Source of the DNA: JBBQFI01 sp038321775
GTDB taxonomy: Bacteria > Verrucomicrobiota > Verrucomicrobiia > Chthoniobacterales > UBA10450
Length of the DNA stretch: 64,000 nt
Assembly (NCBI GenBank): GCA_038321775.1
Contig: JBBQFI010000001.1
Coordinates: 434,001 to 498,000, forward strand
Direction: 5' to 3'
The notes under the pieces are model-generated. The model was not told the DNA's origin. It ran no database searches and was given only the letters and a program-made list of their open reading frames with translations. This document shows, one piece after another, positions 34,244 to 43,720 of this stretch. The position numbers and the translations under genes are program-made. How positions within the stretch are numbered: position 1 is the stretch's first letter; each line of letters starts with the position of its first letter.

Positions 34244-35251
34244 TCAACGAATTGCGAGATCGATCGCCGCCAGCTCCGCCTCCACCATTTCGCGAACGAG
34301 GTCGGAAAAATTCTTCGACGGTTTCCAACCGAGCGTTTCTCTGATTTTTTTTGTATCGCCGACGAGCATCACCGGATCGGCCACGCGATTGAAAGCCTGA
34401 TCGTGCTTTACGAATTTCTCCGAAGATAAATTCACCGTCGCAAACGCTGCTTCCACAAATTCGCGCACCGAATGCGTCTCTCCCGTCGCGACAATATAAT
34501 CGTCCGGCTTATCGTGTTGAAGCATCAGCCACATCGCGCGGACATAATCCTGCGCGTGTCCCCAGTCGCGGCGTCCCTCCAGATTCCCCAGCGTCAATTC
34601 GCGGTCGAGTCCCCGCGCGATGCGCGCGGCCGCACGTGCGATCTTGCGCGTGACAAAGTTCTCGCCGCGGCGCGGTGATTCGTGGTTGTAGAGAATTCCA
34701 TTGCAAACAAAAAGGTCGTACGACTGGCGATAAACCTGGGCCAGTTGCGTGGCGAAGGCTTTCGCGCAGCCGTAGGGAGTGCTGGGCCGAAACGGTGTCG
34801 TTTCCGTTTGCGGCATGTCCGCGGCGTGGCCAAAAACCTCCGAGCTCGCGGCGTGATAAAATCTTATCGGCTGCGGTTGATCGCGCATGATCTCAAGCAA
34901 ACGCAATGTTGCCATGCCGACTTCTTCGCAGGTCGATTCCGGGATTTCAAAACTAAGTCCCACATGGCTTTGGCCGGCGAGATGGTAAACTTCACGCGGA
35001 CGCGCTTCCGCGAAAATTCGGCGCAGCGTTGTCCCGTCGGAAAGATCGCCGTAATGCAAAAACAAACGGCGCTCGTAGATGCTTTCGTCCCTTCGCAGAT
35101 GCTCGATGCGGGAGCGCAGAAGATTGCTCGTGCGCCTAACGACACCGTGAACTCTGTAGCCTTTATCGAGCAACAACTCGGCCAGGTAGGAACCATCCTG
35201 ACCGGTTATCCCGGTGATCAACGCAACTTTCTCTTCCTCGATCTCCGCCAT
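34244..35251 (-). CDS. gmd: GDP-mannose 4,6-dehydratase-like SDR
   Basis: 335 aa from the ATG at 35251. The NAD(P)-binding motif GITGQDGSYLAELLLDKGY and the region after it (VHGVVRRTSNL) are the GMD signature. Active-site segments HAASSEVFG (Ser/Glu), TPYGCAKAFA (Tyr-x3-Lys) and GRRDWGHAQDYVRAMWLML are conserved. It makes GDP-4-keto-6-deoxymannose, the start of fucose or perosamine sugars. No reductase partner is in the window, so the final sugar is unknown. Divergent from the ABC permease. Confidence 0.88.
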   Translation of the reverse strand: MAEIEEEKVALITGITGQDGSYLAELLLDKGYRVHGVVRRTSNLLRSRIEHLRRDESIYERRLFLHYGDLSDGTTLRRIFAEARPREVYHLAGQSHVGLSFEIPESTCEEVGMATLRLLEIMRDQPQPIRFYHAASSEVFGHAADMPQTETTPFRPSTPYGCAKAFATQLAQVYRQSYDLFVCNGILYNHESPRRGENFVTRKIARAAARIARGLDRELTLGNLEGRRDWGHAQDYVRAMWLMLQHDKPDDYIVATGETHSVREFVEAAFATVNLSSEKFVKHDQAFNRVADPVMLVGDTKKIRETLGWKPSKNFSDLVREMVEAELAAIDLAIR

Positions 35252-35375
35252 TAGTTTCAAGATGAGCGTTGGCGGCGCTTGTGCCAAGTGCTGTTAATTT
35301 TCCGATCGCGCATAAGCCGCCATCTAGAGCGCCCATTGTGCCTGCGCTCGATAATTGCTACACTCGCACCTGCCC

Positions 35376-36206
35376 ATGTCTCACGAAGTTACGGAATTGA
35401 TCATCGAAGCCGGCCATACCGAGCGCAATTACTGGCGCGATCTGTTCCGTTATCGCGAGCTCTTTTATTTTCTCGCCTGGCGCGACGTGCTCGTACGCTA
35501 CAAGCAAACCGTTATCGGCATTCTCTGGGCCGTGTTGCGGCCGTTGCTCACCATGGTTGTCTTTACTTTTGTTTTCAGCCGGATCGCCAAACTTCCGGCC
35601 GAAGGAGTTCCTTATCCCGTCATGGTTTTCGCCGCCATGCTGCCGTGGCAATTGTTTGCCACGTCCCTCACCGAAGGCAGCGGCAGCCTCATCACTAATT
35701 CCAACCTCATCTCAAAAGTTTATTTCCCACGCCTCATTGTTCCCGCCAGCTCTGTCATTGTCTCTTTTGTGGATTTCGCGATTTCCATGGTGCTACTCGG
35801 CGGCCTGATGGCGATCTATAAAGTCTGGCCGGGCTGGCCGATCCTCGCGATCCCGCTTTTCACTGCCCTCGCCTTGCTCGCGTCCGCCGGCGCCGGGGTG
35901 TGGCTTGCCGCTCTTACCGTCAAGTACCGCGACTTTCGTTACGTCGTTCCATTCATCGTTCAATTCGGCCTCTATGTTTCGCCGGTCGGCTTTAGTAGCT
36001 CGATCGTTCCAGAGAAATGGCGCTTGCTCTACTCCTTCAATCCCATGGTTGGCGTCATCGACGGTTTTCGCTGGGCGATCGCGGGCGGTAAAACGGTGTT
36101 TCCAACGCAAAGTCTCGAAATCTCTTTAGTCACAACGGCGTTCCTTCTCCTCACAGGCATTTGGTATTTCCGTAAAACGGAACGGACCTTTGCCGACGTG
36201 ATCTGA
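35376..36206 (+). CDS. ABC-2 type polysaccharide export permease (Wzm/TagG-like)
   Basis: 276 aa from the ATG at 35376, with six predicted membrane segments. The block YRELFYFLAWRDVLVRYKQ followed by GILWAVLRPLLTMVVFTFVF is typical of O-antigen or teichoic acid ABC exporters. The C-terminus has NPMVGVIDGFRWAI. The partner ATPase (Wzt) is not adjacent, so it must lie elsewhere. This hints at an ABC-dependent export route beside the Wzx flippase further right. Confidence 0.85.
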   Translation: MSHEVTELIIEAGHTERNYWRDLFRYRELFYFLAWRDVLVRYKQTVIGILWAVLRPLLTMVVFTFVFSRIAKLPAEGVPYPVMVFAAMLPWQLFATSLTEGSGSLITNSNLISKVYFPRLIVPASSVIVSFVDFAISMVLLGGLMAIYKVWPGWPILAIPLFTALALLASAGAGVWLAALTVKYRDFRYVVPFIVQFGLYVSPVGFSSSIVPEKWRLLYSFNPMVGVIDGFRWAIAGGKTVFPTQSLEISLVTTAFLLLTGIWYFRKTERTFADVI

Positions 36207-36253
36207 GTAAAGTTTCCGTGCGCGGACACCAATCGCGCAAACGTTACGTTTGC

Positions 36254-38257
36254 CTAAGGTATGGCAACCCCAGTGCCGACCAACGACTTGACCAGCGCAA
36301 CGTCTGAGCTGTTTATCACTCCATTTACCGAAACATCCTGACGATAGTTTGCCGCTGTCACTAACTGCCCCACCTGCGATTTGACCTTCGCAACATCGGA
36401 AGAATTAACTGTACTATTGAGATTGCTGTCGCCGGCTAAGACGGTCATCGGCACAGAAACTATTTCTGTAGCCGCTCCATCTCTTAAACCAAGGTTTACG
36501 GAGATGGTTTGCGCATTCGTCACGTTGATCAGGTTCACCGTGATCTGATTTCCGCTTATGGTAGGAAACCCGGAAATCGATGCGCTTTTACCTGCTTGCG
36601 GCGTTACAGTCACGCTGACAATGGTTTGAGGACCAGTGAAGGTAAAGACTGCCTGGTGCTGGCCGCTCGCGCCGCCAGACCGAGATTCGATCGTTGGAGT
36701 AGCATTGAGCAGTAACGGAGTATCGAATATTCCCGCCGCGGCATGTGTTTTTCGAGATACGACACTTAGGGGAACGATCGTAGTAAATTGCATTCGTTCC
36801 AGATGGATGGGAATTGAATTCCAAGCCAAGTCGCAGTTGTTCGTGGTATAACGATAGTCAAACACCTTGGCGCCCGATGCGCTTAGGCCGAGAAGTTCCG
36901 CGAATTGACTCGCGCCAAGATTGGAAATGATGGCGTAGTCGATCAGATAATTCAGCGGTTGATCTTCGTAAATACTGGAACAAAAAGGACTGTAAAGCCC
37001 AAGGCCATTCGGATAATTCCAAATCTCCGTCGCCACTTTGGCCGTGAGATTGAGGTCATATTTGCGCGGAGCGCTATAAGTGCGATTGGCCCCCGGTGGA
37101 CTTTGTGTGAGACTGTTTCGTCCGTCGTCGAAAAGCAGCAGCTTATCGTCGTCGGTAAACGAGACCGCATGCTGACCTATCGGAGGCAGAGTGTTGGCAC
37201 CGAGAGTTAGCGCGTATTGTCTTAGAGAAGGGAATTGAAACCACTGCTTGGTCGAATCGCCGAGAATCCACTTGATCGCTCCCGTATCATAATCAATGGC
37301 AATAACGAAGTTTTCACGGCTCGAAACGACGAGCGAGTTATCGGATTTTCGGTAGGCGACCGCATTATTGTGAAACCAGTCTGATGGAGAGGGATGGACG
37401 AATTGACTTGGATCATCCCCACCCGCCGTCATGGCATTGGAAATAATTGTCGCCAAATTCCAAGTCTTAATGACATTTCCCTGGGCGTCGACCTCAGCAT
37501 TAAATGATTCCAACTGATTGGGAATATCCTCTTCCACAATTATGCCGGTCTTGCCGTAATCGAAGTTATGATGAAAATTTATACTGCCGTAGTTGCTCAC
37601 CAATGAGACCGCGCCGTCAAACTCCGTGCGGTAAAGCGATGCGCCGGTCCCCGAGTACACCGCATTTTGAAATTCGGTCGATGGAAAATCTCCGAATCCC
37701 GCCGTTCCGACCCAGCGAATCTGGCCGTCCGTGTCCAAAATTGTTGGTGAGAACGTGCTGCAATGATCTTTCAACAACATGTAGTCGTAGCTCAGGTCCT
37801 TCGCATTCGTTCTAGCTTGGATCACAGTCTTGCTATCGAATCCGCAGGGGTCGCTGAATGCCGCAGTTGGAATTGTCACGTTCTTCTGTTGAGAAGAACC
37901 ATTCGTGAAAAAATAAGTGAGGACAACAGTGTTGGAGTAGTTGGCGTAAAGGCCAAACACCGGCAGCATAATTTGCTGAGCGCTGATGAAACCGCGCTTT
38001 TGCAGATAGGTGTTGGAATAGGTCGCGGAAATGGGCCGTGTTACGGAACCAGGCTTGGGAGTGATCGTGAACCGAACACTCTTAATCGCAGGCAGTTGAC
38101 TGATATCGATAGAAACAAAATCAATGAACGGTGTCGGTCCTGCTTGTATGGACTCGATCGTGGCCGGCCGAACCTTGGTGCCTTGCGAAACTGGACCAGC
38201 GAACGAAGATGCAATCGAAATAACCGAAATATAAGTGACCCACTTTGAAAGCTTCAT
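36254..38257 (-). CDS. Arylsulfotransferase-like exported protein with dockerin-like tail
   Basis: 667 aa with a signal peptide. Residues about 150-480 resemble the ASST (AssT) propeller: SPSDWFHNNAVAYRKSDNSL (His in the DW-x-H motif), SSRENFVIAIDYDTGAIKWI and HAVSFTDDDKLLLFDDGR. ASST moves sulfate between phenols without PAPS. The last 60 residues have two units of the type GDxNxxxxVNSSDVAxVKS, a calcium-binding dockerin-like pattern, which could anchor the protein to a cohesin or matrix. Sulfation of the nearby polysaccharide is a guess. Confidence 0.7.
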   Translation of the reverse strand: MKLSKWVTYISVISIASSFAGPVSQGTKVRPATIESIQAGPTPFIDFVSIDISQLPAIKSVRFTITPKPGSVTRPISATYSNTYLQKRGFISAQQIMLPVFGLYANYSNTVVLTYFFTNGSSQQKNVTIPTAAFSDPCGFDSKTVIQARTNAKDLSYDYMLLKDHCSTFSPTILDTDGQIRWVGTAGFGDFPSTEFQNAVYSGTGASLYRTEFDGAVSLVSNYGSINFHHNFDYGKTGIIVEEDIPNQLESFNAEVDAQGNVIKTWNLATIISNAMTAGGDDPSQFVHPSPSDWFHNNAVAYRKSDNSLVVSSRENFVIAIDYDTGAIKWILGDSTKQWFQFPSLRQYALTLGANTLPPIGQHAVSFTDDDKLLLFDDGRNSLTQSPPGANRTYSAPRKYDLNLTAKVATEIWNYPNGLGLYSPFCSSIYEDQPLNYLIDYAIISNLGASQFAELLGLSASGAKVFDYRYTTNNCDLAWNSIPIHLERMQFTTIVPLSVVSRKTHAAAGIFDTPLLLNATPTIESRSGGASGQHQAVFTFTGPQTIVSVTVTPQAGKSASISGFPTISGNQITVNLINVTNAQTISVNLGLRDGAATEIVSVPMTVLAGDSNLNSTVNSSDVAKVKSQVGQLVTAANYRQDVSVNGVINSSDVALVKSLVGTGVAIP

Positions 38258-38397
38258 AGTTCTCCCTTTTTTGATTTATTCCTGCCAATTGCCTTAAAGA
38301 CCTGTATCGAAGTTCATCCTCTCCCTGAGTGGAGGATAATGTCCGTGAGGATGATGCGCTTGGTAACCTGCCAAATCCAGTCTTTTTCTATTCTTTA

Positions 38398-39513
38398 ATG
38401 AAATTCGATTTTCTGATCGTGGGAGCGGGATTTGCCGGGTCGGTTTTGGCGGAGCGAATTGCCAGCCAGCTCGGGAAGACCTGTCTCATTGTCGAAAGAC
38501 GCAATCATATCGGAGGTAATGCCTATGACCATTACGACAACGCCGGCGTTTTATTGCATGATTACGGCCCGCACTATTTCCGCACCAATTCCCAACGGAT
38601 TATCGATTACCTTAGCCAGTTTACCGAATGGCATGCCGTCGAGTACAAGATTCTCTCGTGGACCAAGGGCCGCTACTGGCAGTTCCCGATTAACCTCAAC
38701 ACCTTTGAGCAAATCATCGGTCATCCATCCAGCAGCGAAGAGATGGAAGCACAGTTGGCTGAGTGGCGCGTTCCCATCGAAAGCCCGAAGAACTCCGAAG
38801 AGATGATCATCTCACAGGTCGGCTGGAAACTGTATGAAATGTTCTTCAAGAACTACACGCGCAAGCAGTGGCAGCGGGATGCGAAAGACCTGGACACTTC
38901 CGTCTGCGGTCGCATCCCTATTCGCACCAATCGCGACGACCGTTATCTATCCGAACGTTTCCAGGCCTTACCAAAAGCCGGCTACGCCGCCATGTTTGAG
39001 AAAATGCTCGCCCATCCGAAAATCAAAGTTCTTCTCCAGACCGATTATCGCGAAGCGCGTTCTCAATATGAATTTGATCGTTTGATTTTCACCGGGCCAA
39101 TTGATGAATACTACGATCACTGCTTTGGCCACCTTCCCTACCGCTCACTCCGTTTCGAACCGGAAACGATCGACCAGGAATTCTTCCAGCCCGTGATGCA
39201 GGTAAATTATCCGAACGATAATGATTTCACCCGTATCGTTGAAATCAAACACGCTACCGGTCAAAAGCTGCCGTCGACCACCATTGTGCGCGAGTATCCG
39301 CAGGACTTCGGTCCCGGTCGCGAACCCTACTACCCAATTCCAGCTCCTGACGCCAAAGCCCTTTATGCAAAATATGCCGAACGCGCCGCTCTGGAGAAAA
39401 ACGTTAGCTTCGTCGGTCGCCTTGCTACTTATCGCTATTACAACATGGATCAGGTAGCCGCCATGGCGCTCGCTGAGTTCGATCGGATACTTTCAACGAT
39501 TCAACCAGGCTAA
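38398..39513 (+). CDS. glf: UDP-galactopyranose mutase
   Basis: 371 aa from the ATG at 38398. The FAD-binding N-terminus is KFDFLIVGAGFAGSVLAERI, followed by GGNAYDHYDNAGVLLHDYGP and HYFRTN. The active-site segment RKQWQRDAKDL and the C-terminal VGRLATYRYYNMDQ are diagnostic. It interconverts UDP-galactopyranose and UDP-galactofuranose, so the polysaccharide probably has galactofuranose. The dispersed octamer lies 11 bp past its stop, between it and the beta-helix gene. Confidence 0.95.
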   Translation: MKFDFLIVGAGFAGSVLAERIASQLGKTCLIVERRNHIGGNAYDHYDNAGVLLHDYGPHYFRTNSQRIIDYLSQFTEWHAVEYKILSWTKGRYWQFPINLNTFEQIIGHPSSSEEMEAQLAEWRVPIESPKNSEEMIISQVGWKLYEMFFKNYTRKQWQRDAKDLDTSVCGRIPIRTNRDDRYLSERFQALPKAGYAAMFEKMLAHPKIKVLLQTDYREARSQYEFDRLIFTGPIDEYYDHCFGHLPYRSLRFEPETIDQEFFQPVMQVNYPNDNDFTRIVEIKHATGQKLPSTTIVREYPQDFGPGREPYYPIPAPDAKALYAKYAERAALEKNVSFVGRLATYRYYNMDQVAAMALAEFDRILSTIQPG

Positions 39514-39536
39514 TTACTCTTACTCGTTAGGTTCGA

Positions 39537-41333
39537 ATGCGCTCTTTTATTTTTGCTCTATCATCTCTGCTAATTCTGATCGCGTCAGGTTCCCTCAATG
39601 CACGAGAATTCGTTGTTAGCCAGAAATCGGACTCAGCTTCAGACGAAAATTCGGGAACCGCACAGAAGCCCTTGAAAACGATCTCTGCCGCGGTGGCGAG
39701 AGTTCACGCAGGCGACAGAGTCATCGTGCATGGGGGCAATTACCGCGAGGTGGTAATCATTACTGCATCCGGGACAGCACAGGCGCCAATCGTCATCGAA
39801 GCCGCAACCGGCGAGACGCCCGTCATTAAAGGTTCGGACGTTATCAACGGTTGGCAACACGATGATGGTTCGGTTTGGAAGGCTGCGCTAAGACGCTATC
39901 CTCCGCGCGGCAACTCTAGTGAAAAACCAGTTTTTTACGATACCAACGATGTCCGGCAGGTCTTTACCCATGACGGTTCGCTTCTTGATGCACATCGTCT
40001 CCGGCGTGTAACCGAGCGGAAGGCGATGAAAGAAGACAGCTTTTTCCGCGATCCTAAACAATCGTTGCTTTATGTTTGGTTGCCAGCTTCCGCTTCACCA
40101 ATCGACCAGCCACCGGAAGTTTCCGTGCGCGCAGGTTGGCTCAATCTCGCCGGCAGTCACATCGTAGTCCGGGGAATTCAGATGCGTCACGCCAGCACGA
40201 CGAGCGTCTCGAATGCACCTGCCTGCAGTTTGCAATCCGAGGATAACACCCTCGAGAATTGTGTGATTAGCTGGGGGGATTTTCTCGGCGTTAGCATGAG
40301 TGGCACGGGGCATCACCTACTTAACTGCCTGATTGCCTGCAACGGTGATTCCGGCATTGGAGGTACGGGCGAGCATCACACGATCGAAGGCTGCCGCGTC
40401 GTCTACAACAACGTCGACCGCTACAACCCCGAATGGCACGCTGGCGGCGCGAAGCTAATTCCTAACTTCAGCCATGGTTCGATTCGTCATAACGAGTTCG
40501 CTCATAATTTCGGCCCAGGACTTTGGCTGGATGGCGGCTGCAATGAAAACGTCGTCGACGGCAATGTTACGCACGACAACGAAGGTCCAGGTATCATGGT
40601 GGAAGTTTCTAAAGGTAACGTCGTTTTAAACAATATTTGTTATGCGAACCGCAACAATCTCTCCGGTCCCTATCGTGATGAAAAAGGTATCGTGACGGAA
40701 TCGGATTTAAGCGCGCTGCGAATTTCACCTTCGCGTCTGCTAAAAATATACCATTCTGGTGAAGGACGCGGCATCTATATCTCTTCCGCTCCAAACACTA
40801 AGGTCCTCTATAACACCGTCTACCTGAATGAAGCCGAAGGAATTTGTGTGGAAGGTCCACCACGACCAGACGGCACCATCACATGGGAGACACGGAACGA
40901 AACAGTCGCGAACAACATCATTGCCTTTAACAACGGTTCCCAACTCACGTTGCGCGAAGCGAAGGGTGAGCAGGAGAAAATCTACTCGGACAATAATGTT
41001 ATTTTCTCCGTCGGCGCAGTCTTCGCTAAATACGGTTGGGAAGGTCCCGCCGCGTTTTCCATCCCCGACTGGCAAAAGACTAGCGGAGGAGATGCGCATT
41101 CCATTGATGCCGACCCGCGATTTGCCCTTGCTGCGATGGCGGATTTTCGCATCCTTCCCACGAGTGCGGCACTCGGCGCCGGTCAGGCAGCTCCGGAAGC
41201 CGATCACGATTTTTTTGGACAACAACGGGATCCGGAGAAGCCAACCATCGGTGCATGCGAGAAGCCCGCAGAGAATTATCCGCAAGCGGTTTGGCAATCG
41301 CTCTCAGAAACGATACGGTCGGCCCATCGGTAA
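39537..41333 (+). CDS. Exported right-handed parallel beta-helix protein
   Basis: 598 aa with a signal peptide. Pectate-lyase-like beta-helix repeats run from about residue 180 to 480: N-T-L-E-N-C-V-I, H-T-I-E-G-C-R-V-V, N-E-F-A-H-N-F, N-V-V-D-G-N-V-T and so on. The N-terminal DUF1565-like segment has GDRVIVHGGNYREVVIITASG. This fold is used by polysaccharide lyases and epimerases. Location inside the EPS cluster suggests trimming or modification of the polymer. No catalytic residues can be assigned with confidence. Confidence 0.75.
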   Translation: MRSFIFALSSLLILIASGSLNAREFVVSQKSDSASDENSGTAQKPLKTISAAVARVHAGDRVIVHGGNYREVVIITASGTAQAPIVIEAATGETPVIKGSDVINGWQHDDGSVWKAALRRYPPRGNSSEKPVFYDTNDVRQVFTHDGSLLDAHRLRRVTERKAMKEDSFFRDPKQSLLYVWLPASASPIDQPPEVSVRAGWLNLAGSHIVVRGIQMRHASTTSVSNAPACSLQSEDNTLENCVISWGDFLGVSMSGTGHHLLNCLIACNGDSGIGGTGEHHTIEGCRVVYNNVDRYNPEWHAGGAKLIPNFSHGSIRHNEFAHNFGPGLWLDGGCNENVVDGNVTHDNEGPGIMVEVSKGNVVLNNICYANRNNLSGPYRDEKGIVTESDLSALRISPSRLLKIYHSGEGRGIYISSAPNTKVLYNTVYLNEAEGICVEGPPRPDGTITWETRNETVANNIIAFNNGSQLTLREAKGEQEKIYSDNNVIFSVGAVFAKYGWEGPAAFSIPDWQKTSGGDAHSIDADPRFALAAMADFRILPTSAALGAGQAAPEADHDFFGQQRDPEKPTIGACEKPAENYPQAVWQSLSETIRSAHR

Positions 41334-41460
41334 TCGCTCGCGGTGATGCTAAGAGGTTAAGACGATCGAACAGTGACGATATCCGATCAACAATCGGGTA
41401 TGAACGAAAGTTGCTAGCTGATGAGATCGCGAGAACTATAAACAGTGTTTTGGATTTAAG

Positions 41461-42150
41461 ATGACTAAGCTGCATCATCCCCGAGCCGATTATCCTTTAG
41501 ATGGAGCAAATCCTGACTGTTCACTCCGCGTATCTAATCGAACCTATATTAACGCTCTCATGCTTGAAGCATCTTTGATTCAGTGTCGAGAATTTGTTCG
41601 CGGCGACCTGCTGGACGTAGGTTGCGGGCGGAAGCCTTACAAGGATACTTACTTCGCTGGCGCTGATTCCTATGTCGGCGTTGACTTCGCTACACCTACT
41701 AGTCAGCCGGATGTTATTGGGTCCGCGCTTAACCTTCCTTTTGAGGATCAGAGGTTCGACACCGTAGTATCGACGGAAGTACTCGAACATGTCCCGGATC
41801 CATTGCGAGCCCTACGCGAAATGTATCGCGTGGTAAAACCCGGCGGATACCTCATTCTTTCCACTCCGATGTATTGGCCGCGCCATGAGGTACCGCATGA
41901 TTATTTTCGCTACCCATATGACGGCGTGTTGCACCTCATGCAGGAAAGTGGCTTTGAAACCGTCAAAATGTTTAATCGTGGGAACGCCTATGCTTTTCTG
42001 GGCCAGGTCGTACAACACGTATTACCTTTTTTTATTCGATGGAAGTTCCTTATCGCACTTTCTAATCGGTTCTTTCTTTTCTGCGACCGCCACCACGCTT
42101 TCGATGTGGTTACTATCGGCTGGACCATTCTAGCTAAACGTAATACTTGA
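41461..42150 (+). CDS. Class I SAM-dependent methyltransferase
   Basis: 229 aa. The SAM-binding motif I is GDLLDVGCGRKPYKD. The acidic Asp of motif II is in YVGVDFATP, and motif IV is DTVVSTEVLEHVPDPLRALR, giving the Methyltransf_11 pattern. It probably methylates a sugar of the polysaccharide. It begins the run Wzx, methyltransferase, glycosyltransferases. Base composition is more AT-rich than to the left. Confidence 0.82.
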   Translation: MTKLHHPRADYPLDGANPDCSLRVSNRTYINALMLEASLIQCREFVRGDLLDVGCGRKPYKDTYFAGADSYVGVDFATPTSQPDVIGSALNLPFEDQRFDTVVSTEVLEHVPDPLRALREMYRVVKPGGYLILSTPMYWPRHEVPHDYFRYPYDGVLHLMQESGFETVKMFNRGNAYAFLGQVVQHVLPFFIRWKFLIALSNRFFLFCDRHHAFDVVTIGWTILAKRNT

Positions 42151-42166
42151 ACGTCCTGCTACCCGA

Positions 42167-43720
42167 ATGACCTCTAACTTCCGCTTGCGGCGGTTTCTTC
42201 ATGCGGTGGCGTCCAGCTACGTCCTGTTAGCCGTCAACATCTTATACGTCCTGGGCTCGATTCCCTTGGCACTACATTTTCTCGAGAAAAGAGAGTTTGG
42301 GCTCTGGGCGTTAGCGATGCAGTTGACAGGATATTTGCAGCTGATCGATCTCGGGATGTCGGCTTCTGTTTCCCGCCATCTTATCGACTACAAGGATCAA
42401 CGCGCAAAAGGAGAATACGGGAGTCTTATTCAAACCGGAGGATTTGTGTTGTTGGTGCAGGGCTTGTTCGTTTTACTTGGCGGGGCAGTTCTTGTGTTTT
42501 TTGGGACGCACTTTCTGCAGATCGACCCTGATCTCGAACGCCCCTTCCAGATCGTGATGTTCGCGCAATGCGCAATAATCGCGATTGATTTTCCGTCGCG
42601 ACTCTTCGGTCACGTCCTCGTCGCTCATCAGCGCAACGACATAGTGAATTATTCTCAAATGGGATTGTTTTTTATTACCTATGCCGTGCTCTGGTTTGGA
42701 TTCGAACATGGCCTGGGTATCTTCAGCCTTATCTGGTCTAATGCTGCAGGATTGTTCGTTACTATCGTTAGCAATACTACCGCATGCTTTAGCTTAAAAA
42801 TCCTTCCATCTCGAGGAGAATGGGGCCGAGCCACGCGGTCGAAGTACCGAGACTTGTTCGGTTACGGAAAAGACGTGTTCTGGATTGCATTAGGTACGCA
42901 AATGATCAATGCGAGCCAGGCTATTGTAGTGACTCGCGCTTTGGGCCTTAATGCTGCGGCCGTCTGGTCGGTATGCACGCGAATTTATAACCTGGCGAGC
43001 CAGCTGGTGTGGCGACCGTTCGACTCGTCCGTTCCAATGCTCTCCGAAATGATCGCACGAGGAGAGAAAGGCCGCTTACTACATCGATTTAAAGGTTTGG
43101 TTGTCCTTACTACATCGCTCGGCGTTTTGGCTGCTGTAATGTTCGCGCTGTGCAATCAACCTTTTGTAACCTTATGGACTCATGGCAAGATTGGCTGGGG
43201 ACGGAAAAACGACATTCTACTTTCGATCTGGATTATTGTGCTGGCATTGGTGCACTGCCATTGCAGTCTCCCGGCCTTGACAAAGCAAATCGGCTTCATG
43301 CGTTATGTTTATTTTGTTGAAGGCGCCGTCTTCCTCACGATTGGAAGTTATGCTGCAAGGCGAGTCGGTTTTAGCGGAATGCTAGCCACGTCCGTTCTTG
43401 CCAGCCTGGTTTTCAGTTTTAGCTACGGAATCTGGAGAACTACTCGCCAATTCGATCTAACCTTAAAGGAGGTTTTGTTTTACTGGCTAGTTCCTCCCGC
43501 ACGACTGTTTCTTGCAGTGAGTCTTTTTGCTTTTATTGTTTTTTGGCTAACACGCAGTCTTCCGGCCCAAGTACAACTGGCGCTCTATCTTCTCCTCGTT
43601 ATTCCAGTCGGAGCATTACTCTTCCTGCGTTATGGCATAGGTATCGAGCTTCGCGAAGAGGTGCGCAAACGAGCACCGGATCGCCTTTCCCATTTACTTG
43701 AAAGATTCTTCCTCGTTTAA
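42167..43720 (+). CDS. Wzx-type polysaccharide flippase
   Basis: 517 aa, about 12-14 hydrophobic segments, with the polysaccharide transporter (PST/MATE) look: PLALHFLEKREFGLWALAMQ and LIDLGMSASVSRHL. Such proteins flip lipid-linked repeat units across the inner membrane. Upstream is a methyltransferase and downstream another, whose ATG overlaps the stop TAA as TAATG. It pairs logically with the Wzy-like gene at 51352. Confidence 0.8.
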   Translation: MTSNFRLRRFLHAVASSYVLLAVNILYVLGSIPLALHFLEKREFGLWALAMQLTGYLQLIDLGMSASVSRHLIDYKDQRAKGEYGSLIQTGGFVLLVQGLFVLLGGAVLVFFGTHFLQIDPDLERPFQIVMFAQCAIIAIDFPSRLFGHVLVAHQRNDIVNYSQMGLFFITYAVLWFGFEHGLGIFSLIWSNAAGLFVTIVSNTTACFSLKILPSRGEWGRATRSKYRDLFGYGKDVFWIALGTQMINASQAIVVTRALGLNAAAVWSVCTRIYNLASQLVWRPFDSSVPMLSEMIARGEKGRLLHRFKGLVVLTTSLGVLAAVMFALCNQPFVTLWTHGKIGWGRKNDILLSIWIIVLALVHCHCSLPALTKQIGFMRYVYFVEGAVFLTIGSYAARRVGFSGMLATSVLASLVFSFSYGIWRTTRQFDLTLKEVLFYWLVPPARLFLAVSLFAFIVFWLTRSLPAQVQLALYLLLVIPVGALLFLRYGIGIELREEVRKRAPDRLSHLLERFFLV

